Assembly: GCA_003213175.1 (NCBI GenBank)
Contig: QCNN01000001.1
Coordinates: 62,001-126,000, forward strand
Source of the DNA: SAR116 cluster bacterium AG-426-B08
Lineage (GTDB): Bacteria; Pseudomonadota; Alphaproteobacteria; Puniceispirillales; Marisalimonadaceae
Length of the DNA: 64,000 bases
Reading direction: 5' to 3'
In this document: one piece after another, positions 35,425 through 46,223 of the stretch
Position numbering within the stretch: the stretch's first letter is position 1
Layout of the letters: the number at the start of each line of letters is the position of its first letter
Program-made: the position numbers and the translations under genes
Notes under the pieces: model-generated
What the model was told of the DNA's origin: nothing
What the model saw: only the letters and a program-made list of their open reading frames with translations
Databases searched by the model: none

Positions 35425-36441
35425 ATGAAACGCGTATTCGGAACGGCTTTAGCTTTTTTTACCGCCGTTACCGCAAATTTATTTTTTTCGACTTTTGCTA
35501 ACGCATCTTGTGGAAAAGTTAAAATTGCAGAAATGAACTGGGCATCTGCTGAATTGATGGCAAATGTTGATAAAATAATTTTAGAAAAAGGTTATGGATG
35601 TGAAGTAGAAATGGTTGCAGGTGCTACCATGCCTACTTTTACTTCAATGAATGAAAAAGGTACTCCTGATGTAGCTCCTGAACTTTGGGCTAATGCAGTT
35701 GCAGTGCCTCTTAAAAAAGCTGTTGGTGAAAATAGACTTATAGTTGCAAATAATTCACCAATTACTGGTTTAGGTGAAGGTTGGTGGTTACCACCTCACA
35801 CTGTGAAAAAACATCCGGAGTTAAAAACTGCTTTAGATGTCTTAAAAAGACCAGATTTATTTCCTTACTCTGAAGATAAATCTAAGGGAGCATTTGTTGG
35901 TTGTCCTGCAGGTTGGGGATGTCAGCTAGCTAATGCTAATTTATTTAGAGCATTTGAAATGGAGAAAAAAGGTTGGGTATTAGTTGATCCTGGTAGTGCG
36001 GCTGGTTTAGATGGTTCAATGGCTAAAGCGGTTGAAAGAGGAGAAAACTGGTTTGGATATTATTGGTCTCCAACTTCTATGATTGGTAAATATAAAATGC
36101 ACAAACTAGATTTTGGTGTTCCCTTTGGTGGAAAAGATAACTGGGATAATTGTATAGTCAAACCTGAAAAAGATTGTGCTAATCCAAAAAAGTCTTCATG
36201 GGTTAAATCTGAAGTTAATAGCGTAGTATCTGCTAATTTTAAGAAAAACGCAGGTGTTGCACTAGATTATATAAAAAATAGAGTTTATCCAGGTGATGTT
36301 ATGAACTCTATGTTAGTTTTTATGACTGAACAAAAAGCAGGTGGAAAAGATGCTGCTTATGAATTTCTTGCTAAACATGGCAAGATTTGGGAAAGTTGGG
36401 TCAGTTCAGATGTAGCTAAAAAAATTAAATCTAGTTTATAA
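35425..36441 (+). CDS. proX: Glycine betaine/proline-type ABC substrate-binding protein
   Basis: Periplasmic binding protein for a quaternary-amine type osmolyte importer. The 338-residue precursor has a signal peptide (cleavage probably after FANA, near residue 27) and a ProX/OpuAC-type domain beginning KIAEMNWASAELMANVDKIIL; Trp-rich motifs (ELWAN, GEGWWLPPH, WFGYYWSP) are suited to cation-pi binding of betaines. A strong AGGAGG lies before the start, and an intercistronic hairpin follows, as expected for a highly expressed component. The exact ligand is not provable; choline, betaine, proline or DMSP-like compounds are possible. Confidence 0.88.
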   Translation: MKRVFGTALAFFTAVTANLFFSTFANASCGKVKIAEMNWASAELMANVDKIILEKGYGCEVEMVAGATMPTFTSMNEKGTPDVAPELWANAVAVPLKKAVGENRLIVANNSPITGLGEGWWLPPHTVKKHPELKTALDVLKRPDLFPYSEDKSKGAFVGCPAGWGCQLANANLFRAFEMEKKGWVLVDPGSAAGLDGSMAKAVERGENWFGYYWSPTSMIGKYKMHKLDFGVPFGGKDNWDNCIVKPEKDCANPKKSSWVKSEVNSVVSANFKKNAGVALDYIKNRVYPGDVMNSMLVFMTEQKAGGKDAAYEFLAKHGKIWESWVSSDVAKKIKSSL

Positions 36442-36460
36442 ATTTAATTAATATTTAATT

Positions 36461-36487
36461 CACTATCCTCATTTTGTGGGGATAGTG
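36461..36487 (+). promoter_or_regulatory. Intercistronic stem-loop after proX
   Basis: CACTATCCTC pairs with GGGGATAGTG (9 Watson-Crick pairs and one G-T) around the loop ATTTTGT. It lies between the binding-protein and permease genes and is not followed by a T-run, so it is more likely a 3' mRNA-stabilising/processing element than a full terminator. Confidence 0.65.
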
Positions 36488-36506
36488 ATTTCTATAAAGG
36501 TTTTAT

Positions 36507-37391
36507 ATGGACTGGATCTCTGAATTTCCTCAAATGAGTAGGTCAGGTTTAAGAGAATTTAAAAAATCTGTAGACTTTACTTTTACTGATTTCACTCGTT
36601 CATATGGTGCAGAAATAGAGCAGTTCTTTGAACCTTTGCTAATGTTTTTAGTATGGTTTGAAAAGTTATTTATCAATACACCATGGCCTTTAATAATATC
36701 TGTTATTTTGTTATTAGCTTGGTTAGGATCACGTTCACTTGTTATAGTAATAGGAACTTTTTTTAGTTTTATGCTAATTGGTTATTTTGGGATGTGGGAA
36801 GACACTATGTCAACCCTAGCGATAATTTTAGTAGCAACTTTTCTATGTATCGCTATTGGAATTCCTATTGGAGTTGCGATGGCAAGAAGCAATACAGTTC
36901 AAACAATTGTTGTGCCTGTATTAGATATTATGCAGACCATACCTAGCTTTGTATATTTAATACCAGTAGTTATGTTACTTGGAATAGGAAAAGTTCCTGG
37001 ACTAATTGCCGTATGTATTTATGCAATACCACCAATAGTTAGATTAACAAATTTAGGTATACGCTTGGTTGATAAAGATGTTTTGGAAGCAGCAGACTCT
37101 TTTGGTGCAAACTATTGGCAAAAACTTTTTGGTGTTCAAATGCCACTTGCTCTTCCAACTATATTTGCTGGAGTAAATCAGACTATTATGATGGCTCTAG
37201 CGATGGTAGTAATAGCTTCAATGATTGGTGTTAAAGGACTTGGTCTCCCAGTTCTTAGAGCTATATCTAATCAGTATCTTGCCTTAGGATTAATGAATGG
37301 TTTAGCAATTGTAGTTTTGGCTATAATTTTTGATAGAGTGACACAAAAAATTGGGCAAAGAATGCAAAAGTTTAAAATTGATCAAGAATAA
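36507..37391 (+). CDS. proW: Glycine betaine/proline-type ABC permease
   Basis: Inner-membrane permease of the same importer. The 294-residue protein has an N-terminal soluble part (about 1-45) and six or seven hydrophobic segments. The ATPase-coupling EAA region is DVLEAADSFGANYWQKLFGVQMPLALP (about 191-217), and the end GVKGLGLPVLRAI is typical of ProW/OpuAB. It follows proX after the hairpin and precedes proV by 8 bp. Confidence 0.92.
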   Translation: MDWISEFPQMSRSGLREFKKSVDFTFTDFTRSYGAEIEQFFEPLLMFLVWFEKLFINTPWPLIISVILLLAWLGSRSLVIVIGTFFSFMLIGYFGMWEDTMSTLAIILVATFLCIAIGIPIGVAMARSNTVQTIVVPVLDIMQTIPSFVYLIPVVMLLGIGKVPGLIAVCIYAIPPIVRLTNLGIRLVDKDVLEAADSFGANYWQKLFGVQMPLALPTIFAGVNQTIMMALAMVVIASMIGVKGLGLPVLRAISNQYLALGLMNGLAIVVLAIIFDRVTQKIGQRMQKFKIDQE

Positions 37392-37399
37392 TTAATAAT

Positions 37400-38443
37400 A
37401 TGACAAATCTAATTGAAATTAAGAATCTTTATAAAATTTTTGGAAATAACGAGAATGAAGCTCTTAAATTAGTTAAAAAAGGCATGGGTAAAGATGAATT
37501 GCTTGAAAAAACTAATACTGTATTGGGATTAAATAATATTAATTTAAAAATTCCAAAGGGGAAAATACAAGTTGTAATGGGATTATCTGGATCTGGAAAG
37601 TCTACTTTAATAAGACATTTAAACAGACTTATTGAACCAACTTTTGGTAAGATAATGATTGATAAAAAGAATGTTTTATCATTAACACAAAAAGAATTGT
37701 TGAGCTTCAGACAGAAAAATATGTCTATGGTTTTTCAGAAGTTTGCTCTATTTCCTCATAAAACTATTATTGAAAATATTGGTTATGGGCTTGTTATTCA
37801 ATCTATGTCTAAAGATTTATGGATTGAAAAAGCATCAAAATGGTTAAAAAGAGTTGGTCTTGAAGGATATGAGGACTATTATCCAAATCAACTCTCTGGA
37901 GGTATGCAACAAAGAGTTGGACTTGCAAGAGCATTGGCAACTGATGCCGAAATTTTGTTAATGGATGAGGCTTTTTCTGCTCTTGACCCCCTAATAAGAG
38001 CTGATATGCAAAATATTTTATTAGATTTACAAAATGAACTTCACAAAACAATCGTTTTCATAACTCATGATTTAGACGAAGCACTAAAAATTGGTGATAG
38101 AATAGCTATTCTTCGAGATGGACTTATTGTTCAAGATAGTGATCCACAAGAAATTATTTTAAAACCAGCAGATAAATATGTGTCTGATTTCATAAAAGAC
38201 ATTAATCGTGCCAGAGTAATAAAAGCTAAGTCCATTATGACAAAATCAACTTCTAAGATTAAAGATGCTGTTTCTATAAATCATAACATGGTTTTAGAGG
38301 ACGTTTTGCAAGAAATCACAAAAAATCCTGGGGCAATTATTTCGGTAACAAATGACTCAAAAAAAATAATCGGAAAAATTTCTATCGAAGAACTTTTAAA
38401 TGGAATTAAAAGACCTGTCTCAAAAACTAATAATTATACATAA
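37400..38443 (+). CDS. proV: Glycine betaine/proline-type ABC ATPase
   Basis: ATPase subunit driving the importer. The 347 residues contain Walker A GLSGSGKST (61-69), Q-loop VFQKFALFPH, signature LSGGMQQR (165-172), Walker B ILLMDEAFSALD and switch His in FITHDLDEA. The C-terminal about 70 residues resemble one CBS-like domain, the ionic-strength/second-messenger sensing part in OpuA; E. coli ProV is longer with two such domains. The N-terminal insertion NENEALKLVKKGMGKDELL is typical of the family. Confidence 0.94.
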   Translation: MTNLIEIKNLYKIFGNNENEALKLVKKGMGKDELLEKTNTVLGLNNINLKIPKGKIQVVMGLSGSGKSTLIRHLNRLIEPTFGKIMIDKKNVLSLTQKELLSFRQKNMSMVFQKFALFPHKTIIENIGYGLVIQSMSKDLWIEKASKWLKRVGLEGYEDYYPNQLSGGMQQRVGLARALATDAEILLMDEAFSALDPLIRADMQNILLDLQNELHKTIVFITHDLDEALKIGDRIAILRDGLIVQDSDPQEIILKPADKYVSDFIKDINRARVIKAKSIMTKSTSKIKDAVSINHNMVLEDVLQEITKNPGAIISVTNDSKKIIGKISIEELLNGIKRPVSKTNNYT

Positions 38444-38449
38444 ACACAC

Positions 38450-39757
38450 TTAAATTTTTTCTCTGCCTATTTGATAAAGTTTAAATTTACTCTTTTTGAA
38501 AACATTAGGGTCAAGTACATTTCTAAAATCAAAAATATATTTTCCTTCCATAAGACCACTTAAAAACTCTGGTGAGAGACTTCTGAATTCGCTCCATTCT
38601 GTCAATAAAACAACACAATCTGAACCTTTTATGCATTCATGAATACTCTCAGCATATTTTATTTTTTTTAAAAACTTTTTTGCTTCGTTTTTTGCCACAG
38701 GATCAAATGCAGTTATTTTAGCCTTTTTTTTAAGTAATTCCGGAATTAAATCAAGTGAAGGACTTTCTCTCATGTCATCAGTACCTGGCTTAAATGACAA
38801 ACCTAATACAGAAATCTTCTTATTTGTAACATCACCTCCCATAAGGTTAATAATTTTTCGTGCCAATGACTTTTTTCTATCTCGATTGTACCTGACAACA
38901 GTTTCAACTATTGAGAGATTTACGTCATTTTGTTTTGAAGTTTGTACTAAAGCAAGTGTATCTTTTGGAAAACAAGAACCTCCATACCCTGGCCCAGGAT
39001 GTAAAAATTTGTTACCAATTCTTTTATCTAATCCCATTCCTTTTGCAATATCATTAATATCTGTATCAAGTTGCTCACATAAATCTGCCATTTGATTAAT
39101 AAAAGAAATTTTGACAGCTAAAAATGCATTTGAAGCATATTTTATTAACTCAGCGGATTTCAAGTCTGTATATAAAATTGGTGTTTCAAAAAGAAACAAT
39201 GGTTTATAAATTGAAGCTAAAACTGTTTTAGATTTTTTATTTTCGTGTCCAACAACGACTCTGTTTGGTCTCATAAAATCTTCTATAGCGCTTCCCTCTC
39301 TTAAAAACTCAGGGTTAGAAACAACATCAAATTCCGCATTAGTATTTTTTTTTATAATTTCTTTAATTTTTTGTGAAGTACCAACTGGAACTGTCGATTT
39401 AGTCACAATTACAGTATATCCATTCAAATAAGAAGCAATTTCTTTTGCTGCATCATAAACATATGTTAAATCAGCATGACCGTCACCTCTTCTTGTAGGA
39501 GTGCCTACTGCTATAAAAACAGCATCTGCATTTTTCACATGTGCTCTTTGATCAGTACTGAATTTTAACCTTCCAGAAAGAAAGTTTTTTTTAACAAGAT
39601 CTTCCAAACCTGGTTCAAATATTGGCATTACTCCATTTTTGAGATTTTTGATTTTTAATTTATCTTTGTCTAAACATGTTACATCAAACCCAAAATCTGA
39701 AAAACATGCACCTGAGACTAATCCAACATATCCTGTACCTAGCATAACGATTTTCAT
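38450..39757 (-). CDS. ugd: UDP-glucose 6-dehydrogenase
   Basis: Oxidises UDP-glucose twice to UDP-glucuronate with NAD. The 435-residue protein has the Rossmann start MLGTGYVGLVSGACF, AVGTPTRRGDGHADL, the catalytic cysteine in GPGYGGSCFPKDT (about residue 261), and the C-terminal SFKPGTDDMRESPSL. It is divergent from galU, whose product UTP-dependent UDP-glucose is its substrate, separated by 103 bp with both start regions. It converges on proV with 6 bp between stops. Confidence 0.96.
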   Translation of the reverse strand: MKIVMLGTGYVGLVSGACFSDFGFDVTCLDKDKLKIKNLKNGVMPIFEPGLEDLVKKNFLSGRLKFSTDQRAHVKNADAVFIAVGTPTRRGDGHADLTYVYDAAKEIASYLNGYTVIVTKSTVPVGTSQKIKEIIKKNTNAEFDVVSNPEFLREGSAIEDFMRPNRVVVGHENKKSKTVLASIYKPLFLFETPILYTDLKSAELIKYASNAFLAVKISFINQMADLCEQLDTDINDIAKGMGLDKRIGNKFLHPGPGYGGSCFPKDTLALVQTSKQNDVNLSIVETVVRYNRDRKKSLARKIINLMGGDVTNKKISVLGLSFKPGTDDMRESPSLDLIPELLKKKAKITAFDPVAKNEAKKFLKKIKYAESIHECIKGSDCVVLLTEWSEFRSLSPEFLSGLMEGKYIFDFRNVLDPNVFKKSKFKLYQIGREKI

Positions 39758-39860
39758 TTCTATTATCCTCTATCTTTAAATCATATCTTGACTATTATAA
39801 CTGTATGAAATAGTTAATCCTTTATACAAATAATATTTATTACAATATACTTAATTTGTC

Positions 39861-40712
39861 ATGAAAATTAAAAAAGCAATATTTCCAGTAGGTGGTTTAG
39901 GTACCAGATTTCTCCCAGCAACCAAATCAATGCCAAAAGAGATGCTACCTATTGTTGATAAGCCACTAATACAATACGCTGTTGAGGAAGCTGCAGAAGC
40001 AGGCATAGAACAATTTATTTTTGTAACTAGTAGAGGAAAATCAGCAATTGAAAACCACTTTGATCATTCTTTTGAATTAGAAAATAATCTTCTCATGCAA
40101 GGGAAAAAAAATTTCCTTAAAATTACTCAAGAAATGTTAAAAATACCTGGGACATATGCATATGTTCGTCAACAAGAACCTGCCGGATTAGGTCACGCGA
40201 TTTGGTGTGCAAGACACCTTATTGACAATGAGCCATTTGCAGTAATTTTAGCAGATGATTTAATAACAGGTAACTTAACGTTAAAAAATATGATACACAA
40301 CTATCAAGGTGGCAACATGGTTGCAATAATGGAAGTAAATAAAAATGAAACTTCGTCCTATGGAATTGTTAAAACAAAAGAAATAACAAGTAAAAATTTT
40401 GAAATTACTCATATGGTAGAAAAACCTAACCCTGAAAATGCACCCAGTAATTTGGCAATTGTTGGTAGGTACATCTTAGATTCTAAAATTTTTAAAATCT
40501 TAGAAAAACAAAATGCCGGAAAAGGAAAAGAAATACAATTAACAGATGCTATTAATTCTCAAATTGGCACAACATTTTGTCACGGATTCCTTTTTGAAGG
40601 CGAAAGATATGATTGTGGTTCAAAATTAGGATTTATTCAAGCAAACATCACATTTGCTTTGGAAAGGAACGATCTAAAAAATGAACTCTCTACTTGGTTA
40701 AAAAAAATTTAA
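39861..40712 (+). CDS. galU: UTP-glucose-1-phosphate uridylyltransferase
   Basis: Makes UDP-glucose from UTP and glucose-1-phosphate. The 283 residues begin KKAIFPVGGLGTRFLPATKSMPKEMLP, the nucleotide-binding signature, and contain LPIVDKPLIQYAVEEA, GLGHAIWCAR, AVILADDL and MVEKPNPENAPSN. It is followed after 4 bp by a phosphohexomutase that can supply glucose-1-phosphate; with ugd this forms a UDP-glucose/UDP-glucuronate supply module for surface glycans. Confidence 0.96.
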   Translation: MKIKKAIFPVGGLGTRFLPATKSMPKEMLPIVDKPLIQYAVEEAAEAGIEQFIFVTSRGKSAIENHFDHSFELENNLLMQGKKNFLKITQEMLKIPGTYAYVRQQEPAGLGHAIWCARHLIDNEPFAVILADDLITGNLTLKNMIHNYQGGNMVAIMEVNKNETSSYGIVKTKEITSKNFEITHMVEKPNPENAPSNLAIVGRYILDSKIFKILEKQNAGKGKEIQLTDAINSQIGTTFCHGFLFEGERYDCGSKLGFIQANITFALERNDLKNELSTWLKKI

Positions 40713-40716
40713 ATCT

Positions 40717-42132
40717 ATGCTAATTAAACATAAGTTCAACAAAAATATTTTACGAGCCTATGATATCAGAGGAATTGTTGGAGAAAATTTAAAAGAAAAA
40801 GACGCGTTTATGTTAGGCTATTTCTATTGTCTTTTTCTAAAAGAAAAAATTGGGGACAATGCTGTTCCAAAAATAATAGTTAGCAGAGATGGTAGGATTT
40901 CAAGTCCAAGTTTAGAAAAAAATTTAATCGATGGATTACTCAAGGCAGGTGCAAGTGTTATTAGTATTGGAATGAATCCTACTCCAACATTATATTTTAG
41001 TAATCAATATTTTAATAGTGATGGAGCTATTCAAGTTACGGGAAGTCATAATCCAAAGTCTTATAATGGCTTTAAAATGATAATGCAGAATAAATCATTT
41101 TTTGGAAGAGATATTATTAAACTATCTGAATTTGCTGAAAAAGGTTCCGAGAAATCTTACTCTGGCACTTTTAAATTATTAAATATTGAAGATATATACA
41201 TCAAAGAAGTTTTAAAGCCACTAGAAAAATATTCAAATTTTAAAAAACTTTCTGAAAAAAAAATTATCTGGGATTGTGGAAATGGAGCAACTGGAAATAT
41301 AATAAAAAAACTAATAAGTAAACTACCCGGACAACACTCTATTTTATACAGCAAAATAGATGGTACTTTCCCAAATCATCATCCAGATCCTACTCAAGAA
41401 AAAAATTTAGTAGAACTTAAAAGGCAAGTAAAAAAAAATAGAGCAACACTTGGAATTGCTTTCGATGGAGATGGAGATAGAATTGGTGTAATTGATAAAA
41501 ACGGAAATTTACTTCCAGGTGATTTGTTAACAGCTTTTTTATGCCAATCTATTGAACAAAAAAATAAGACTATTATTTTGGATGTAAAATCTAGTTTAAT
41601 ACCAATAAATTTTATAAAACAATTAGGTTTAAATGTAGATATATGGAAGACTGGTCATTCCCACATAAAGTCAAGAATAAGTGAAATTGGTGCAGCATTA
41701 GCAGGAGAAATGTCTGGCCATATCTTCTTTAAAGACAAATATTTCGGATACGATGACGCTATATACACAGGCATACGTATTCTGGAATTAATGCACTTAG
41801 GTTATGATATAACAACTTTTTACAATAATTTAAAACAATCGTTTACAACTCCTGAAATTAAAGTTGAATGCTCAGATGATAGAAAATTTATTGTTATAAG
41901 AAATATTATTGAAAAATTGAAAATTCAATACAAAAAAGAAAATATTTTGTTGATTGATGGAGTAAGAATAAATACTCTTTTAGGATGGTACCTTATTAGA
42001 GCTAGCAATACTGAAAATGCAATTATAATTAGAGTTGAGGCTCAAAGTGATAGTTACAAAATGTCATTATTGAATGAAGTTATAGAATTATTAAAAGAAC
42101 AAGGTCTTAATTTAGACTTTGAAGATGAATAA
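40717..42132 (+). CDS. Phosphomannomutase/phosphoglucomutase
   Basis: Interconverts hexose-6- and hexose-1-phosphate (AlgC/ManB type). The 471 residues carry the phosphoserine loop QVTGSHNPKSYNGFK (Ser near 109), the metal loop FDGDGDRIG (about 248-256), the sugar-binding GEMSGHIFFKD, and a C-terminal phosphate-binding segment RVEAQSD. It starts 4 bp after galU. Dual glucose/mannose specificity is usual for this subfamily but cannot be proven here. Confidence 0.93.
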   Translation: MLIKHKFNKNILRAYDIRGIVGENLKEKDAFMLGYFYCLFLKEKIGDNAVPKIIVSRDGRISSPSLEKNLIDGLLKAGASVISIGMNPTPTLYFSNQYFNSDGAIQVTGSHNPKSYNGFKMIMQNKSFFGRDIIKLSEFAEKGSEKSYSGTFKLLNIEDIYIKEVLKPLEKYSNFKKLSEKKIIWDCGNGATGNIIKKLISKLPGQHSILYSKIDGTFPNHHPDPTQEKNLVELKRQVKKNRATLGIAFDGDGDRIGVIDKNGNLLPGDLLTAFLCQSIEQKNKTIILDVKSSLIPINFIKQLGLNVDIWKTGHSHIKSRISEIGAALAGEMSGHIFFKDKYFGYDDAIYTGIRILELMHLGYDITTFYNNLKQSFTTPEIKVECSDDRKFIVIRNIIEKLKIQYKKENILLIDGVRINTLLGWYLIRASNTENAIIIRVEAQSDSYKMSLLNEVIELLKEQGLNLDFEDE

Positions 42133-42164
42133 TAGGTTAAATTGATAAATGTAGAGGCTATATC

Positions 42165-44327
42165 ATGGAAAAAGTAATTAAAAATAAACTAAAAATATCA
42201 AAAGTTTTGTATGAATTTCTTGAAAATGATGTTCTCTCGCCATTGAATGTAAACTCAGATCTTTTCTGGAAGGGTTTTGAAGAAATCATTTATAAATTTT
42301 CTCCTTTAAATAAAAAACTACTTGAAAAAAGAGATGAGATTAAAAACTTAATCGATGATTTTTATAAGAATAATAAAGACAAAGCAATTAACCAAGAAGA
42401 GTATATAAGCTTTCTTAAAGATATAGGATACATTGTACCAGAAGGACCCGATTTTAAAATTGAAACGGAAAATGTTGATGAAGAAATTGCAAAAATCGCT
42501 GGACCTCAACTTGTTGTTCCTGTCACTAATGCAAGATACTCACTTAATGCAGCAAATGCAAGATGGGGAAGCCTTTATGATGCATTATATGGAACAGATC
42601 TGATTCCAGAAGAAGATCAAACAAGTAAAGGTAACAACTATAATCCTAAAAGGGGTCAAAAAGTAATAGAGTTTGGTAGAAATTTTCTTGATGAACATTT
42701 CCCATTAACAAATGGATCCCATCATGATGCAATTTCTTATGAAATTGAAAATAAAAAATTGATTATTAATTTTCAAAATGAAAAAACTACGCTTAAAGAA
42801 ACACAAAAATTCGTTGGATTTAGTGAAAAATCAAAAGATACTAGATCCATATTGTTAAAAAATAATAACCTTCATGTTGAAATTGTTATTGATCCTAATC
42901 AATTGGTAGGAAAATCCGATAAGGCAGGAATTAACGATATTATATTAGAATCAGCAATAACCACGATTCAAGATTGTGAAGACTCAGTAGCTGCCGTGGA
43001 TGCGGAAGATAAAGTTCTTGCATATAAAAATTGGTTGGGACTAATGAATGGTTCTCTTAAATCAACTTTTCAAAAAGGTGATAAAGTTGTTAGTAGAGAG
43101 CTGAATAATAATAAAGTTTTTGAAGGATTAAATGGTAAAATTCATCTCTCAGGATTGTCTCTCATGCTCATTAGAAATGTTGGTCATTTAATGACAAATC
43201 CAGCTATAATCTATGAAGAAAATAAGGAAGTTCCAGAAGGTATTATGGACGGTGTAATCACATCTTTGATTGCTTTGTTCGATATCCAAAATAAAATCAA
43301 CTCTAATGAAGGATCAATTTATATTGTAAAGCCTAAAATGCATGGACCTGAAGAAGTTGCTTTTACTAATGAACTTTTTGAATCCGTAGAAAACTTGCTA
43401 AACCTCAATAAGTATACAATTAAAATAGGAATTATGGATGAAGAAAGACGAACTACAGTCAATTTAAAAGAGTGTATAAGGCAAGCAAAACACAGACTTG
43501 TTTTTATCAATACAGGCTTTTTAGATAGAACAGGTGATGAGATACATACTGCAATGGAAGCTGGCCCGATTATACCTAAACCTGAAATAAAAAATGCAGA
43601 TTGGATTGATGCGTACGAAAAGAATAATGTTTATATTGGATTAAAATGTGGTTTATCTGGTAAAGCTCAGATAGGCAAAGGTATGTGGGCCATGCCGGAT
43701 CTAATGAAAGATATGTATGAACAAAAAATCAATCATCCAGAGAGCGGTGCTAATACGGCATGGGTACCAAGTCCAACAGCAGCTACTATTCATGCCTTGC
43801 ATTACCACAAAATAAATATTTTTTCTATTCAGGAACAACTTCTTAAAGAAAAAAAGAATGCAAACTATTTGCATAAAATTTTAAATGTACCTGTTACGTA
43901 TGGTCAAAATTTTTCTACTGAATTGATAGAACGTGAAATAAATAATAATGCTCAAGGTATTTTGGGATATGTGGTTAGATGGATTGATCAAGGAGTGGGT
44001 TGCTCCAAAGTTCCAGATATCAATAATATTGGCTTGATGGAAGATCGTGCAACTTGTCGAATTTCTAGTCAACATTTAGCAAATTGGTTGCATCATGAAA
44101 TCATATCTGAAGAACAGCTATTAAATTGTATGAAGAAAATGGCCAAGGTAGTTGACAATCAAAATGTAAATGACAAAAATTATCAGCCAATGTCAATGGA
44201 TTTTGAAAAATCTATTGCGTTTAATGCAGCGCTGGATTTAATTCTAATGGGAACAAAAAGTCCTTCTGGTTACACTGAACCAATATTACATGAAAGAAGA
44301 TTAAAACTAAAAAGTAATTTAAGCTGA
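42165..44327 (+). CDS. glcB: Malate synthase G
   Basis: Condenses glyoxylate with acetyl-CoA to malate. At 720 residues it has the long monomeric G-form length. Recognised parts are [40 protein letters not shown], the [11 protein letters not shown] stretch, [31 protein letters not shown] and [17 protein letters not shown]. No isocitrate lyase is in the window, so the glyoxylate may come from glycolate or the lyase elsewhere. Its 3' end overlaps the convergent ccrM gene by 9 bp. Confidence 0.97.
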   Translation: MEKVIKNKLKISKVLYEFLENDVLSPLNVNSDLFWKGFEEIIYKFSPLNKKLLEKRDEIKNLIDDFYKNNKDKAINQEEYISFLKDIGYIVPEGPDFKIETENVDEEIAKIAGPQLVVPVTNARYSLNAANARWGSLYDALYGTDLIPEEDQTSKGNNYNPKRGQKVIEFGRNFLDEHFPLTNGSHHDAISYEIENKKLIINFQNEKTTLKETQKFVGFSEKSKDTRSILLKNNNLHVEIVIDPNQLVGKSDKAGINDIILESAITTIQDCEDSVAAVDAEDKVLAYKNWLGLMNGSLKSTFQKGDKVVSRELNNNKVFEGLNGKIHLSGLSLMLIRNVGHLMTNPAIIYEENKEVPEGIMDGVITSLIALFDIQNKINSNEGSIYIVKPKMHGPEEVAFTNELFESVENLLNLNKYTIKIGIMDEERRTTVNLKECIRQAKHRLVFINTGFLDRTGDEIHTAMEAGPIIPKPEIKNADWIDAYEKNNVYIGLKCGLSGKAQIGKGMWAMPDLMKDMYEQKINHPESGANTAWVPSPTAATIHALHYHKINIFSIQEQLLKEKKNANYLHKILNVPVTYGQNFSTELIEREINNNAQGILGYVVRWIDQGVGCSKVPDINNIGLMEDRATCRISSQHLANWLHHEIISEEQLLNCMKKMAKVVDNQNVNDKNYQPMSMDFEKSIAFNAALDLILMGTKSPSGYTEPILHERRLKLKSNLS

Positions 44328-45395
44328 AGATCTTATAATTGTTCTCAAATTATCAATAGGCACAAGTCTGCCTGATCTTTTAATATGCCAAAAAGTCCAT
44401 CCATTACAAGCTGGTAAGCCTTGAAGAGCTGCTCCAACAGAATGAATAGATCCCTTGTTTTTATCAGAAATTAAACTACCATCAGCCCTAACCTTTGCTA
44501 TCCATCTTTTTCTAAAATCTGTTAACAATTCTCCAGGTGTTATCAATCCTTTTTCTAGGAGAGATCCAAATGGTATTCTTGGCTCTTGTTTTTTTGGAAC
44601 AATTTGAATTATTTCATCTGGCTGAATTGGAAAAGTACCATCTAATCGCTTTTGAGCTTTCTTTACATAAGTTAAACTTTCTTCTATGCCAATATAGTTT
44701 CTCTTTAATTTTTTTGCTACTACACCTGTAGTCCCAGTTCCAAAAAATGGATCTAAAACTACATCGCCAATTCTTGAGCTAGACATTATGATTCTATTTA
44801 ACAATGATTCTGGTTTCTGAGTAGGATGAATTTTATTTCCTTCACTATCTTTTAATCTTTCACTACCTGTGCAAATTGGCAAAAGCCAATCTGAACGCAT
44901 CTGCAAATCACCGTTTAAAGATTTCATAGCATCATAATTAAATGCATATTTAGAATTATTACTTTTTGACGCCCAAATTAGAGTTTCGTGAGCGTTAGTA
45001 AATCTTTTTCCTCTAAAATTTGGCATTGGGTTAGTTTTTCTCCAAATTATATCATTCAGTATCCAAAATCCCAAATTTTGAAGAATGTATCCTAGTCTAT
45101 AAATATTGTGATAAGAACCAATCACCCACAATGTTCCATTAGGTTTCAATACAGTTCTAATTAAACTCAACCATTCTATTGTAAAACGATCATAATCTTT
45201 AAATGAACCAAATTTATCCCAATCTTCTTGTACGCCGTCAACTGCTGTTAGATCTGGTCTATATAATTCATTATTTAATTGCAGATTATAAGGAGGATCG
45301 GCAAATACCAAATCTACGCTATTTTTAGGGAGATCATGTAAAACATTAATACTATTGCCATGGATAATTTTATTTAAAAACTTTTTAATAATCAT
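44319..45395 (-). CDS. ccrM: Cell-cycle GANTC adenine methyltransferase CcrM
   Basis: Solitary N6-adenine methyltransferase that methylates GANTC and times alphaproteobacterial cell-cycle genes. The 358 residues have a beta-class order: DPPYNLQL (33-40) precedes [21 protein letters not shown] (near 219). The C-terminal extension [21 protein letters not shown] ... [20 protein letters not shown] is specific to CcrM and binds DNA. No cognate restriction gene is near. The 120-bp upstream gap to rnhB is very AT-rich with TTAA words but no spacing typical of a CtrA box. Confidence 0.95.
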   Translation of the reverse strand: MIIKKFLNKIIHGNSINVLHDLPKNSVDLVFADPPYNLQLNNELYRPDLTAVDGVQEDWDKFGSFKDYDRFTIEWLSLIRTVLKPNGTLWVIGSYHNIYRLGYILQNLGFWILNDIIWRKTNPMPNFRGKRFTNAHETLIWASKSNNSKYAFNYDAMKSLNGDLQMRSDWLLPICTGSERLKDSEGNKIHPTQKPESLLNRIIMSSSRIGDVVLDPFFGTGTTGVVAKKLKRNYIGIEESLTYVKKAQKRLDGTFPIQPDEIIQIVPKKQEPRIPFGSLLEKGLITPGELLTDFRKRWIAKVRADGSLISDKNKGSIHSVGAALQGLPACNGWTFWHIKRSGRLVPIDNLRTIIRSSA

Positions 45396-45515
45396 TGTTT
45401 AAAACTTGTTAATAAACTTATTTAATATGTGGATAAAATTATAATTATTTAATAAAGTCAATAGCTTAACAATTAAAAATTATTTAGTACAATATATTGA
45501 TTTAAAATTAAAAAA

Positions 45516-46223
45516 TTAACTATATGTAGTGCTTATAGGTTTGAAACTTCTTCTATGAATATTACAGATACCATGCTTTTCTATCATTTCTAAATGAAAT
45601 TTTGAGCCATATCCTACATTTTTTTTAAAATTATAAACAGGATATCTTTTACAATAATTTTGCATTAAGTTATCTCTAGTAACCTTCGCAATAATGCTTG
45701 CTAAAGAAACTGATACAATCTTGTTATCCCCTTTTACAACTGTATTAATTTGATTACTTGGTAAATCTGGTAAAGAATTTTTCACCAAACTGATTTTACT
45801 AAAATCTGGAGACACGTTTCCATCTATATAAATACAAAACGTTTTCTTTTTTTTAAGTCTATAATTAATTTTATTTAGTAAACAATGTAAAGACCGGTGA
45901 ATCGCAAGATTGTTAGCTATTGTAAGACCAAATTTGTCAATTTCAAAAGGTGAACATGCCGCACAACTTGATAAACACATATTTTTTGTTTTTTCATATA
46001 TTTGAAGTCTACTTTTTGGAGAAAGCTTCTTAGAGTCCCTTATATTATGAGGTAAATTATCAAAATCCATTGGTTTAATCCAGCAAGCACATACTATAAT
46101 TGGACCTGCCAAAGAACCTCTTCCGACTTCATCTAAGCCTATAAAAAAACAATTCTTATTTTGTATATAGTTTTTAATTTCCAGATCTAGATTGGGTTTA
46201 ATTTTTAGGTCTAGATAACTCAT
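45516..46223 (-). CDS. rnhB: Ribonuclease HII
   Basis: Removes ribonucleotides and RNA from RNA/DNA hybrids. The 235 residues include the active-site start FIGLDEVGRGSLAGPI (Asp31, Glu32), DSKKLSPKSR, YIDGNVSPD and VSLASIIAKVTRD with the final catalytic Asp, and GYGSKFHLEMIEKHG. Its 5' end overlaps moaB by 26 bp, a tight arrangement on the same strand; a shorter start is possible but MSYLDLKIKPN reads well. Confidence 0.95.
   Translation of the reverse strand: MSYLDLKIKPNLDLEIKNYIQNKNCFFIGLDEVGRGSLAGPIIVCACWIKPMDFDNLPHNIRDSKKLSPKSRLQIYEKTKNMCLSSCAACSPFEIDKFGLTIANNLAIHRSLHCLLNKINYRLKKKKTFCIYIDGNVSPDFSKISLVKNSLPDLPSNQINTVVKGDNKIVSVSLASIIAKVTRDNLMQNYCKRYPVYNFKKNVGYGSKFHLEMIEKHGICNIHRRSFKPISTTYS

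Noticed and set aside
44319-45395. Restriction-modification system around the adenine methylase
   Set aside because: The C-terminal extension is that of CcrM and neither neighbour is a nuclease of the restriction type; rnhB acts on RNA/DNA hybrids.
45396-45515. CtrA-binding site upstream of ccrM
   Set aside because: TTAA words are spaced by 6 or 9 bp, not 7, and such words are expected by chance in this AT-rich gap.
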